The position numbers were made by a program, and so were the translations under genes. From Bacteroidales bacterium UBA3844 (GTDB lineage: Bacteria; Bacteroidota; Bacteroidia; Bacteroidales; Paludibacteraceae), in assembly GCA_002392915.1 (NCBI GenBank), contig DGHQ01000016.1:17224-56132 (forward strand): a stretch of DNA of 38,909 bases, written 5' to 3'. Below the pieces are notes generated by a model. That model had not been told where the DNA came from. It searched no databases and saw only the letters and a program-made list of their open reading frames with translations. Of this stretch, positions 31,480-38,909 are shown piece after piece; the first letter of the stretch is position 1, and each line of letters starts with the position of its first letter.

Positions 31480-33645
31480 TTAATTGAGCATTGAGTTTTC
31501 GATATCCGAAATCTTCTTTATGAAAGACGGGCGCAGATTTCTGTTTCCGTTTTCAAACTTCACATTGACAGTGTCACGGCTCTGGTCTGTGCTGATCACC
31601 ACACCATCGCCAAATATCTCGTGGCGGACAAGATCCCCCTCCTGAAAATAATCACTCTTCACAACCGTATCATGGAGCGGACGTGACTGGTTATCCTCAC
31701 CGGCAAGTCGTTTTGTGTTTTCCCAAAGCATCGGGTCCATCTTTCCCTCCGTCACAAACAGATCACGTTTGATCTCAAGAAGGAATCTCGACGGATATTT
31801 CTCCGTCTGTGTAGCAGCATTATATCCTTCACTTTCTGTGAGCATCAAAGTCTTCTCAGCACGAGTCACCGCCACATACATCAGACGTCTCTCCTCCTCT
31901 TCCGCAAGATTCTTGCGTTCACGAATAGCGCGGAGGCTTGGGAAAATTCCGTCGCTCAAACCGACCACGAAGACGTGTGGAAACTCCAGACCTTTCGATT
32001 GGTGTATCGTCATAAGTTTAACAGAATCCGTCTCCTTAGTATAATCGGCATTTGTATACAAAGCCACATCCTGAAGATACGACACCAAGTTGGGAGACTC
32101 TTCAGCAGTATCCTCATAATACTTCACCGAGCTGACAAGTTCGAGCACATTCTGCAGACGGTCGTCATCCCCGTCGGTGCGGATCTCATCTTTAAGCCCA
32201 CTCTCCTTCAAGACACTTTCTAGAAGTTGGGATATCTTGGTGTATGGAGCCTTGGAGCGCCAGTCGTTCACATTATCGATAAATTTAGCGATAGGCTCTT
32301 TTTTGAAAGGTTGCTCGTCACGATGCCAGCAGAGCGTTTCGAAAAGAGATTTCTGCTCCTTTTGAGCGAGAGCCTGAAGAGCGGAGACGGTGCTCTTTCC
32401 CATTTTTCTAGCCGGCACATTGCAGATACGCAGGAACGACAAATCATCGTCGGCGGCGATCAGACGAAGATAAGAGAGAGCGTCCTTGATCTCCTTACGT
32501 TCAAAGAAACGTATGCCGCCCCAAATCTGGTAAGGAATATTGTGTTTCATCAGATTCTGCTCGATAAAACGAGACAGGTACGAAGCGCGGTAGAGCACAG
32601 CGAAATCGCTGGCATTGGTGTCGCCCTCAGCCATCTTCTTCTTTATCTGCTTCACGATCCATTCGGCTTCCTTCTGCTCTGAAGCAGCGTGGAAATGGAC
32701 TATAGACGGACCGACATCCCTTTTGGTATAGAGGTCCTTGTCGATACGGTTCTTATTATGCTTGATCACGCTGTTGGCGACGTCGAGAATACCCTGCGTC
32801 GACCTGTAATTGCGATTGAGCACAATATCCTTGTCGGCCTCAAACTTCACAAAATAGCCTGGGTCGGAGCCACGCCACTCATAGATGGCCTGGTCCGGGT
32901 CACCCACGATAAACAGATTGCCACAACCAGCTGAAAGAAGCTCCACAAGATTCCAGTCGGTAGTGTTACAATCCTGAGCCTCATCAATCATCACATAATT
33001 GAGTTCCTGCTGCCAATGGGCAAGAACATCAGGAAAAGCATGAAGAATATAAAGAGTGAGATGGATAAGATCATCAAAATCAAGAGCAAACAGTTTAAGC
33101 TGCATCGCGATATAGAGTTCAAACTCATCACGGCAGTTTTCCACATCAATCTTGTTGGCAGACTGAGTCAGATACGTCTCCACATATCCCCCCGTCGACT
33201 TTCGTCCGGCGATGCCAGAAAGAAAGCTGTTGATATTCTTGACACTTTTGTCAACGCCAAGATGGTCGAGCACCTGATGGGCGATCTGTTTCTGATCCTC
33301 CACATCAATGATCGTAAATGATTTAGGAAAACCTATATGATATATTTCAGCACGGAGAAACTTCACACAGAAGCCATGGATAGTGCACACAAAATCGCTG
33401 TAGTTGCCCTTATCCACAAGTTTTGCAATACGTTGAGTCATCTCCTTGGCAGCCTTATTAGTGAAGGTAAGGCAAAGGATATTGGCAGGGTCGATACCCA
33501 AAGCAGACACAATGAAAGCATACCTTGCGGCAAGAGTCTTCGTCTTGCCAGCACCAGCGCCAGCCACCACACGCACCCTACCCTCCGTAGAGCGGACAGC
33601 CTCCTGCTGACTATCGTTTAGATCTTTGAAAATGTCTATATTCAT
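31480..33645 (-). CDS. UvrD/PcrA-type ATP-dependent DNA helicase (SF1A)
   Basis: A 721-residue 3'-5' helicase for repair and replication. Walker A/motif I is GAGAGKTKT (30-38), motif Ia LTFTNKAAKEM, motif II MIDEAQDCN, motif III GDPDQAIYEWRG, motif IV/V SVKLMTIHQSKGLEFPHVF and motif VI RRLMYVAVTRA. The C-terminal 50 residues (GDLVRHEIFGDGVV ... NVKFENGNRNL) form the Tudor-like domain of PcrA/UvrD. The start ATG at 33645 follows from the conserved N-terminus (FKDLNDSQQEAV); an upstream TTG extension is not needed. First gene of the four-gene minus-strand run. Confidence 0.95.
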   Translation of the reverse strand: MNIDIFKDLNDSQQEAVRSTEGRVRVVAGAGAGKTKTLAARYAFIVSALGIDPANILCLTFTNKAAKEMTQRIAKLVDKGNYSDFVCTIHGFCVKFLRAEIYHIGFPKSFTIIDVEDQKQIAHQVLDHLGVDKSVKNINSFLSGIAGRKSTGGYVETYLTQSANKIDVENCRDEFELYIAMQLKLFALDFDDLIHLTLYILHAFPDVLAHWQQELNYVMIDEAQDCNTTDWNLVELLSAGCGNLFIVGDPDQAIYEWRGSDPGYFVKFEADKDIVLNRNYRSTQGILDVANSVIKHNKNRIDKDLYTKRDVGPSIVHFHAASEQKEAEWIVKQIKKKMAEGDTNASDFAVLYRASYLSRFIEQNLMKHNIPYQIWGGIRFFERKEIKDALSYLRLIAADDDLSFLRICNVPARKMGKSTVSALQALAQKEQKSLFETLCWHRDEQPFKKEPIAKFIDNVNDWRSKAPYTKISQLLESVLKESGLKDEIRTDGDDDRLQNVLELVSSVKYYEDTAEESPNLVSYLQDVALYTNADYTKETDSVKLMTIHQSKGLEFPHVFVVGLSDGIFPSLRAIRERKNLAEEEERRLMYVAVTRAEKTLMLTESEGYNAATQTEKYPSRFLLEIKRDLFVTEGKMDPMLWENTKRLAGEDNQSRPLHDTVVKSDYFQEGDLVRHEIFGDGVVISTDQSRDTVNVKFENGNRNLRPSFIKKISDIENSMLN

Positions 33646-33744
33646 CTGAAAATTCTTTTCCTGATACAAATATATAAAGAAAATGCGGACCGAGAAACGA
33701 ATGAATACATCTAAAAAAATATTTGGTTATAGAATTGAGGATTC

Positions 33745-34408
33745 CAAAGGGCGGAAGCCCTTATCCCCCTTTCCAATGCGAGCCGAAGGCAAGCTCATAT
33801 AAAACCACAGAGAACATAAGATCTCAGAGAGAAAGTCATCGACTTTTTATGAGGGAAAGAGACAGGAAATCGTCTGAAAGACGTTACCGAGCAAAGCGAG
33901 AGTAACCCGGGACGAAGTCTCGGGGAGCGCCAGAACGCCCTAACCCCTCCTCCACAATGCGAGCCGAAGGCGAGCTCATAGAAACCACAGAGCCACAAAG
34001 TTCACAGAGAAAGTCTTCGACTTTTATGAGGGGAAGAGACAGAAAATCGTCTGAAAGACGTTACCGAGCAAAGCGAGAGTAACCCGGGACGGAGTCTCGG
34101 GGGAGCGACAGAACGCCCTAACCCCTCCTCCACAGTGCGAGCCGAAGGCAAGCTCGTATAAAACTACAGAGCCACAAAGTTCACAGAGAAAGTCTTCGAC
34201 TTTTTATGAGGGGAAGAGACGGGGAAACGTCTGAAAGACGTTACCGAGCAAAGCGAGAGTAACCCGGGACGGAGTCTCGGGGGAGCGACAGAACGCTCTA
34301 ACCCCTCCTCCACAGTGCGAGCCGAAGGCGAGCTCATAGAAACCACAGAACCACAAAGTTCAGAGAGAAAGTCGTCGACTTTTATGAGGGGAAGAGACAG
34401 GAAAACGG
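33745..34408. repeat. Tandem hairpin-rich repeats (unit about 179 bp, about 3.5 copies)
   Basis: Units begin with GCGAGCCGAAGGC at about 33777, 33957, 34136 and 34315. Each holds the hairpin CGTCTGAAAGACG, the dyad GTTAC...GTAAC around CGAGCAAAGCGAG, the stem CCCGGGAC...GTCTCGGG and an AGCCGAAGGCGAGC motif. No plausible gene lies inside; the frames that are open are low-complexity translations of the repeat. An inverted fragment of the same element follows at about 34458-34515. Related copies occur at 37100-37225, 37727-38050 and (inverted) 38185-38320. This explains most of the gap 33646-34706. Confidence 0.9.
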
Positions 34409-34574
34409 TACGTATGGTATTGCCTTTCAGGCAAAGTTTTTTGTATCATTGTCACATCATCCCGAGACTTCGTCACGGGTTACTCTCGCTTTGCTCGGTA
34501 GTGTCTTTCAGACAAAAAGAGATGATAAAATCAGTCATAATCATATGTCAGAGTTACATTTTTTATAAAATTTA

Positions 34575-34606
34575 TTTGGATAATGCATTAGAACAAATTA
34601 ATTTTG
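34575..34606 (+). promoter_or_regulatory. Promoter of the TssD-effector operon
   Basis: TTTG (34575-34578), 20-nt spacer, TAATTTTG (34599-34606). It lies after the repeat block and about 100 nt before the first ATG, leaving a leader of roughly 95 nt. Confidence 0.75.
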
Positions 34607-34706
34607 CACAGAACAATTACGGTAACAGGAATAAACTATCTAATTGCTAGACATAGTTTTTTCGAATGCGACGTATGTTTAGTTAAACAATTTTATTTTA
34701 AGATTT

Positions 34707-35114
34707 ATGTTTGGATACAAGACAGTATTAAAATTCGCGTATGGAGGGGTTGTGAGTTCAGCCTATGAATTAGTTGATTTTTCCTATGATATTTATCAGC
34801 ACATAGATGCGAAAGGTAAGCCACAGAGCAATGTTTATCTGGGGTCTGTCAACTGTATTTTTCCCGGTGTTCCCACCAAGGAACTGATTGATTACATGAC
34901 AAATCCATACAGATACAAAGATGGATCAGTGTCTGTGATCGACAACGAAGGCAGAAAACTGCAGGAGATTTCCTTTACGACAGGCACATGTGTAAAGCTT
35001 AGATTTGATTATAATCAAGCAGGAAAAGGATACGTATCAACAATATTTGAGATAGCCGCAAAAGGCATCTCAATAGACAGTTATTCCGTCGACAACAACT
35101 GGGTAAATAAGTAA
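34707..35114 (+). CDS. TssD/Hcp-family type VI secretion tube protein, copy 1
   Basis: A 135-residue protein with the Bacteroidetes TssD (Hcp) pattern: an early strand with VDFSYDIYQHIDAKGKPQS, where the (D/S)xxGxPxS element is characteristic, then a variable central strand (YLGSVNCIFPG), PTKELIDYMTNPYRYKDGSV and a C-terminal IFEIAAKGISIDS ... NNWV. Hcp proteins stack in hexamer rings to form the secreted T6SS tube and can carry effectors. No other T6SS structural genes lie in the window, so this is an orphan or cargo-linked TssD. First gene of a tight operon. It is only moderately similar to copy 2. Confidence 0.8.
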   Translation: MFGYKTVLKFAYGGVVSSAYELVDFSYDIYQHIDAKGKPQSNVYLGSVNCIFPGVPTKELIDYMTNPYRYKDGSVSVIDNEGRKLQEISFTTGTCVKLRFDYNQAGKGYVSTIFEIAAKGISIDSYSVDNNWVNK

Positions 35115-35119
35115 CAGCT

Positions 35120-35545
35120 ATGGACATACAAAACACAATCAATTCAATATTCAAGCATCCCGACGGCAATCTCAACGCCTATTTCGAGTGCTTTGGAAAG
35201 CAGTATGAAGTAAAACAGTTTTCCACATCATTTTTCCAGCCTACAGACGGCAAAGGAGAGCCACAGAGTGAAGTGCATTCCGGAGTTTTGAGCCTAGTGC
35301 TTGCCACAATACCAGACTCCAACATTGTCAGATGGGCGACAAATGATCATTTGCGAGTGAGTGGAGCCATCATTTTCAAGAATGAGACGGAGAGTCCGTC
35401 TCTGCGTATTGAGTTTAACGATGGAGTGTGTGTCGGATTGCGTCAATCCATAAATTTAGGGACAGGCAGCACCACATCGTTTTCTATTTCTTCTCCGACA
35501 TTGAGAATCAATGATATACTTATTGACAAAGACTGGGTGAAATAA
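35120..35545 (+). CDS. TssD/Hcp-family type VI secretion tube protein, copy 2
   Basis: A 141-residue TssD-like protein: FFQPTDGKGEPQSEV (the DxKGxPQS motif), SGVLSLVLATIPDSNIVRWA, IIFKNETESPSLRIEF and FSISSPTLRINDILIDKDWV. It shares the order of elements with copy 1 but has diverged. It begins 5 nt after copy 1 and the effector candidate starts 1 nt after it. Adapter-type Hcp proteins placed directly before an effector gene are a known way of loading effectors into the tube lumen, so it probably serves the protein encoded next. Confidence 0.78.
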   Translation: MDIQNTINSIFKHPDGNLNAYFECFGKQYEVKQFSTSFFQPTDGKGEPQSEVHSGVLSLVLATIPDSNIVRWATNDHLRVSGAIIFKNETESPSLRIEFNDGVCVGLRQSINLGTGSTTSFSISSPTLRINDILIDKDWVK

Positions 35546-35546
35546 T

Positions 35547-36611
35547 ATGGCAGACAGAATAGTTAGATATATCACAAAAGAAGATTTCAACGTATTGGTG
35601 ATGAATCACTGTAAATTCGATGGTTACGTTATCGGTAAGGGCTTTGCATTCACAAATGAACAGGCATTCTATCAATATCTGGATCCATTTTTAAGAGTAA
35701 GAAAAATGGGGGAAAGCCAGTATCTTGACACATCATACGAACAATATGAGAAATCATTTAAGTATGAAGAATCACAAGTTGTCACAGCAGATCAAATTTT
35801 GTATGGAATGCAACATCATGCACGGTCTGAAGAAAAACCTGCGATGCCACAAAAACTAACAAAAGCCGAGAGAGAAAAAGAACTCGAAAGTGTGGCAAAC
35901 AAGAGTAACAATAATGGCAATTCTGTTAATAATATAAATAACTGCGTTCAATTCGTACTTTCCACAGCTTCCTATTTCGGTGGTGAAAGATTGGAAAATT
36001 TGGCATACGAACCATATAAAATGATTGATCAGAAACTTGTAAAAAGTTGGCAGAATATAAAACCCTTTGCTAAGATAGGTGTCAACAAAATGACTGATAT
36101 GGATTTGATGAGAATCATTAGTAAAGATAATCATTTCCATAGTATATCCTATAGTCAACGCTACAACCCATTAGCCGTAAAACGCAATGAGGTTTTAAGT
36201 GAATTCAGATCAATTCGTGGAGCAGACGCATCTAAAATCATAAGCAATACCACAGGAGGCATAGACAAAGAAGCATTGAATGTGGCTACGTATGGAGAAA
36301 AAACGGCTAGCAGAATACATTATATGAAAACTGCTAGTAAAGCTGCGGTTGTGATTCAAGGAGTCGTTAGTGGATTCTCAATATATGATGCATATAAAAA
36401 TGACAATTACAGAAAAGGTCGCGTAATGGTAAAGGGTGGTATGGATATAGCTGTGTCAATTGGTCTTAGTGCTTTAGGTGGACCTGTCGGCTTGGGAGTT
36501 GGAATCGTATATATAGCAGGAGATGTTTTCGGTGTATGGGATAGTGCGATAGATGAAACCTACTATTATTTCAATCCCGAACAAGAAATAACAGACAAAA
36601 GAAAACGTTAA
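35547..36611 (+). CDS. Putative T6SS effector, glycine-rich hydrophobic C-terminal region
   Basis: Not recognised as a known family. A 354-residue protein with no signal peptide. The N-terminal 100 residues are polar, the middle contains low-complexity SNNNGNSVNNINN (about 120-132), and the C-terminus carries two hydrophobic stretches, AAVVIQGVVSGFSIYDA (about 266-282) and MDIAVSIGLSALGGPVGLGV (about 297-316, continuing GIVYIAGDVFGV). Such glycine-rich hairpins occur in pore-forming toxins and in polymorphic toxin terminal regions. Position after two TssD genes and before small membrane proteins is the classic effector-immunity order. Toxicity is inferred from context, not from a catalytic motif. 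Confidence 0.6.
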   Translation: MADRIVRYITKEDFNVLVMNHCKFDGYVIGKGFAFTNEQAFYQYLDPFLRVRKMGESQYLDTSYEQYEKSFKYEESQVVTADQILYGMQHHARSEEKPAMPQKLTKAEREKELESVANKSNNNGNSVNNINNCVQFVLSTASYFGGERLENLAYEPYKMIDQKLVKSWQNIKPFAKIGVNKMTDMDLMRIISKDNHFHSISYSQRYNPLAVKRNEVLSEFRSIRGADASKIISNTTGGIDKEALNVATYGEKTASRIHYMKTASKAAVVIQGVVSGFSIYDAYKNDNYRKGRVMVKGGMDIAVSIGLSALGGPVGLGVGIVYIAGDVFGVWDSAIDETYYYFNPEQEITDKRKR

Positions 36612-36634
36612 TAAAATGATAATTGCTAAATGAC

Positions 36635-37027
36635 ATGATATCAAGAATTCAAAAATTTTATAGGTATTTAGTGTACAGAATTTTTCACTTCAATAATGAT
36701 GGTCCAGAAATTAATGTGATAGTTATTTTAGGCATGATTCATGGTTCAATTCTTTTGGCTGCATTAATCATCTTGGACATATTATTTGATATTGGATTTC
36801 CTCCTAATTTGGACAAATCGGAATGGTATCTATTGGCTTTGTTATTCTTTGCCCTTCAATTCCTTATTTTCTTCAGACCTAGTAAATGGAAAACATATTT
36901 TAAAGAGTTTGAAAATGAGACAAAAGAGGAAAAAAGAAAAGGTACAATTCTTGTCTGGGGATATATTATTTTTACTACGTTTTCGCCTATATATATTCCT
37001 GTAATATGGGATGCTTTTTTCAGATAG
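36635..37027 (+). CDS. Putative immunity membrane protein 1
   Basis: A 130-residue membrane protein: basic N-terminus MISRIQKFYRY, hydrophobic segments at about 27-50, 63-79 and 103-128, and a charged cytosolic-type loop (RPSKWKTYFKEFENETKEEK) between the second and third. ATG 36635 is chosen because the paralogues begin at the same residue; an in-frame TTG is 12 nt upstream. It starts 23 nt after the effector candidate. A multi-spanning inner-membrane protein would be a fitting immunity for a membrane-attacking toxin. Three paralogous copies follow in tandem. Confidence 0.65.
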   Translation: MISRIQKFYRYLVYRIFHFNNDGPEINVIVILGMIHGSILLAALIILDILFDIGFPPNLDKSEWYLLALLFFALQFLIFFRPSKWKTYFKEFENETKEEKRKGTILVWGYIIFTTFSPIYIPVIWDAFFR

Positions 37028-37053
37028 GAATCATTATACCAATGTGATATGAT

Positions 37054-37250
37054 CTCTAGAATTCAAAATTTTGGCTATTTTCCAATTTGTGAGGATTGTT
37101 AAGGGCGGAACGCCCTAACATCTCCCCCACAAGTGCGAGCCGAAGGCGAGCACATATAAAAAAATATAAAGGACAGAGCTTTCCCAAGAAAGTCTTCGTC
37201 CTTTATGAAGGAAAGAGATGAAAAAACAGCCAAATAGAATAGAGCCAAAA
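37054..37250. repeat. Gene-start scrap joined to a hairpin-rich repeat (between immunity copies 1 and 2)
   Basis: From 37054 the bases ATGATCTCTAGAATTCAAAA copy the start of the immunity gene (MISRIQN...), but the frame closes after 17 codons at GATTGTTAA and runs into AAGGGCGGAACGCCCT and GCGAGCCGAAGGCGAGC of the island repeat. The last part (about 37230-37267) is the leader repeated before copies 2 and 3. Confidence 0.8.
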
Positions 37251-37267
37251 GAAAACATCAAGACGAT

Positions 37268-37657
37268 ATGATCTCAAGAATTCAAAAATTTTATCGGTAT
37301 TTCGTATACAGGATTTATCATATAAACAATAATGATCCTGAAATGAAAGTGATTTCATTTCTATTTATGGTACACGGTTCGCTTATTTTGTCTTTTTTTA
37401 TCATATTGGACATAAATTTTGATATTTTTCCTCCCGGGTTGAATAAATCACATGTGTCATTATTGGCACTTTTATTTTTTGCCATTCATTTTCTTATTTT
37501 ATTCAGACCTAGTAAATGGAAAACATATTTCAAAGAGTTTGAAAATGAGACAAAAGAGGAAAAAAGAAAAGGATCATTCCTTGTTTGGGGATACATAATA
37601 TTCACAATGTCTTTACCAATACTTATTACTGTCATATGGGATGCTTTTTTCAGATAG
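37268..37657 (+). CDS. Putative immunity membrane protein 2 (paralogue)
   Basis: A 129-residue paralogue of the protein at 36635-37027. The N-terminus MISRIQKFYRY, the loop RPSKWKTYFKEFENETKEEK and the end VIWDAFFR are identical, while the first and last membrane segments differ strongly (VISFLFMVHGSLILSFFIIL against VIVILGMIHGSILLAALIIL). The identical DNA extends past the stop codon into the gene-start scrap that follows. This mosaic pattern, constant loop with variable membrane parts, suits an immunity family under diversifying selection or gene conversion. Confidence 0.65.
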   Translation: MISRIQKFYRYFVYRIYHINNNDPEMKVISFLFMVHGSLILSFFIILDINFDIFPPGLNKSHVSLLALLFFAIHFLILFRPSKWKTYFKEFENETKEEKRKGSFLVWGYIIFTMSLPILITVIWDAFFR

Positions 37658-37679
37658 GAATCATTATACCAATGTGATA

Positions 37680-38050
37680 TGATCTCTAGAATTCAAAATT
37701 CTGGTTCTTTTCCATTTTGTGAGGATTGTTAAGGGCGGAACGCCCTAACCTCTCCCTCACAAGTGTGAGCCGAAGGCGAGCACATAGAATTAATAAAAAC
37801 CACAGAGAACATTAGATCTCAGAGAGAAAGTCTTCGACTTTATTATGAGAGAAAGAGACGGGAAAATCGTCTGAAAGACGTTACCGAGCAAAGCGAGAGT
37901 AACCCGGGACGGAGTCTGGGGGAGCGACAGAACGCCCTAACATCTCCCCCACAAGTGCGAGCCGAAGGCGAGCACATATAAAAAAATATAAAGGACAGAG
38001 CTTTCCCAAGAAAGGCTTCGACCTTTATGAGGTAAAGAGATGGAAAATCA
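37680..38050. repeat. Second gene-start scrap with about two units of the hairpin-rich repeat
   Basis: Starts like the previous block (ATGATCTCTAGAATTCAAAA, closing after 17 codons), then two repeat units with GCGAGC-type, CGTCTGAAAGACG and CCCGGGAC motifs, then the same leader before the third immunity copy. Confidence 0.8.
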
Positions 38051-38089
38051 GCCAAATAGAATAGAGCCAAAAGAAAATATCAAGACGAT

Positions 38090-38251
38090 ATGATCTCAAG
38101 AATTCAAAAATTTTATCGGTATTTTGTGTACAGTATTTATCATGTTAATAATCATGAACCAGAAATTAATGTGATTTCTATTCTGTGTGCTCGCCTACGG
38201 CTCGCACTAAGGAAAGGGTTAGGGTGTTCCGCCCTTAACAATCCTCTTTGA
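38090..38251 (+). pseudogene. Truncated third immunity copy
   Basis: Starts MISRIQKFYRYFVYSIYHVNN and matches the paralogues to about residue 36 (EINVISIL). The frame then enters an inverted copy of the hairpin-rich repeat (TGTGCTCGCCTACGGCTCGC) and stops at 38249-38251. All but the start of the first membrane segment is missing. Confidence 0.85.
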
Positions 38252-38320
38252 TGTTATCTCTCCCACGAGACTTCGTTCCAAATCGCTCTCGCTTTGCTCG
38301 GTTGCCATCTTTCAGACAAA
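38185..38320. repeat. Inverted copy of the hairpin-rich repeat (right edge of the island)
   Basis: GTGCTCGCCTACGGCTCGCA, GGTTAGGGTGTTCCGCCCTTAAC written in the opposite direction to the other copies, then CGAGACTTCGTTCC and CTCTCGCTTTGCTCGG. It cuts the third immunity copy and is the last repeat before the chorismate mutase gene. Confidence 0.8.
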
Positions 38321-38367
38321 CGGCTCTGCTATATTATTCGCTAAACTAAAACCGAATTATACTGGAT

Positions 38368-38403
38368 TTTGTCGACAAGCAATAAGATAAAGTTGTATTT
38401 TTG
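38368..38403 (+). promoter_or_regulatory. Possible promoter of chorismate mutase
   Basis: TATTTTTG at 38396-38403 fits the -7 box; TTTG at 38368-38371 is 24 nt upstream, longer than usual. Confidence 0.45.
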
Positions 38404-38436
38404 CAGGAAATTTGTCATCTTTATTGATTTACAGCT

Positions 38437-38748
38437 TTGGAAACAACCGTTACAAATAAAAAACCATCGGAATGTCAGAATATCACCGATGTACGAAATG
38501 AAATCGACAATATTGATAATGCCATCATATCTTTATTAGGCGAACGTTTCAAATATGTAAAAGAAGTGGTCAAATACAAAGAAAAGACTGCTGACGGAAT
38601 TGAAGCTACCGACCGAAAGAAAGCTGTCTTGGAAAGACGTCGAAAAATGGCAGAAGAACGAGGATTAAATCCCGACGTCATCGAAGATATCTACAAAAAA
38701 CTGATCCAATATTTCATCAGTGAAGAGAAAAAGATCGTAAAAATATAA
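38437..38748 (+). CDS. Chorismate mutase (AroQ type), stand-alone
   Basis: A 103-residue all-helical enzyme that converts chorismate to prephenate for Phe/Tyr synthesis (the related isochorismate-pyruvate lyase activity is possible). Conserved elements: DVRNEIDNIDNAIISLLGER with the Arg and Asp pattern of helix 1, YVKEVVKYKEKT with the catalytic-type Lys, DRKKAVLERRRKMA, and GLNPDVIEDIYKKLIQYFI for the last helix. No in-frame ATG precedes the conserved part; the TTG at 38437 is the only reasonable start, since an in-frame TGA lies at 38425. It is outside the repeat island and transcribed away from it. Confidence 0.85.
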   Translation: METTVTNKKPSECQNITDVRNEIDNIDNAIISLLGERFKYVKEVVKYKEKTADGIEATDRKKAVLERRRKMAEERGLNPDVIEDIYKKLIQYFISEEKKIVKI

Positions 38749-38764
38749 TTTTGAAAACTTACGA

Positions 38765-38795
38765 AAAGACGTTGCAACACAGCGTCTTTATTCTA
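38765..38795. terminator. Terminator-like hairpin between convergent genes
   Basis: AAAGACG (38765-38771) pairs with CGTCTTT (38783-38789), followed by ATTCTATATT. A/T tracts on both sides could serve both convergent genes. Confidence 0.55.
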
Positions 38796-38822
38796 TATTA
38801 ACGTGAATTCGATGAATTGTAA

Positions 38823-38909
38823 TTAAAAGAGAGTCAGTTGGTTATCGATTGTGCGTTCGACGTGGATGCACGGTTTCTTGGGGGAAAAGCAGTAAGCGGC
38901 AATAGCCCC
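38823..38909 (-). CDS. 3' end of an unidentified gene (partial)
   Basis: On the minus strand an open frame enters from the window edge and ends at a TAA (38823-38825). The last 28 residues include AYCFSPKKPCIHVERTIDNQ and end LTLF. They are protein-like in composition and the frame ends right before the shared terminator, so a real gene is likely. The fragment is too short for me to name the product. Confidence 0.5.
   Translation of the reverse strand, partial: GAIAAYCFSPKKPCIHVERTIDNQLTLF

Noticed and set aside
33795..34346. Open frames on both strands inside the 179-bp repeats
   Set aside because: They are translations of the tandem repeat, contain the same low-complexity peptide over and over and have no start signals.
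34707..35545. Phage tail-tube proteins instead of TssD
   Set aside because: The DxxGxPxS element and C-terminal DxWV ending fit TssD, and no other phage structural genes are nearby; the two families share an ancestor, so a profile search should confirm.

Overview
The window reads as Bacteroidales (Bacteroidota). Genes are typically preceded by the TAnnTTTG -7 box of this phylum, often with a TTTG-like -33 box about 19-21 nt upstream, and recognisable Shine-Dalgarno sequences are rare. Gene content agrees: a cytoplasmic glycogen/alpha-glucan cluster with a GH57 enzyme, a PorT-type outer-membrane barrel, a DUF4250 protein and TssD-type (Bacteroidetes) Hcp proteins.

Layout. 1-13.9 kb is ordinary chromosome: end of glyS, an outer-membrane barrel, a BadF-type kinase, a three-gene glucan operon (debranching enzyme, GT4 glycosyltransferase, GH57), a MarR regulator, tRNA-Leu(TAG), a GH13 alpha-amylase, dnaX, a small hypothetical protein with a GNAT, tRNA-Cys(GCA) and a DUF4250 gene. 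dnaX is split by an A10 run: the 0 frame ends just after the ATPase/collar region and the C-terminal extension lies in the -1 frame.

13.9-28.7 kb is an accessory island. It holds a type I restriction-modification system (hsdM, fic, hsdS ... hsdR) whose hsdR is separated from hsdS by strikingly AT-rich cargo: two membrane/coiled-coil proteins, a 39-codon ORF coupled to a GHKL-ATPase/PD-(D/E)XK fusion, and an AAA ATPase with a small partner. The island is laced with a 28-nt perfect palindrome (each arm GTAGAGACGTTGCG) and carries two loci of a REP-associated tyrosine transposase (RAYT). The palindromes lie inside the RAYT reading frames and are expanded there with a 21-nt period that keeps the frame open. 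One RAYT (before hsdM) has lost its HxH centre exactly between two palindromes; the other (before hsdR) is preceded by three tandem truncated copies of its own 5' end. This is the strongest candidate for something undescribed.

28.7-33.6 kb is a minus-strand run: UvrD/PcrA helicase, phosphoesterase, MATE exporter and EamA transporter.

33.7-38.3 kb is a second accessory island: hairpin-rich repeats of about 179 bp, then two TssD/Hcp proteins, a putative effector with glycine-rich hydrophobic segments, and a tandem series of small membrane proteins (two intact, one truncated, plus gene-start scraps) that look like duplicated immunity genes separated by the same repeat. The window ends with a chorismate mutase and the 3' end of an unidentified minus-strand gene.

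All functions are inferred from motifs read by eye; no database search was possible.
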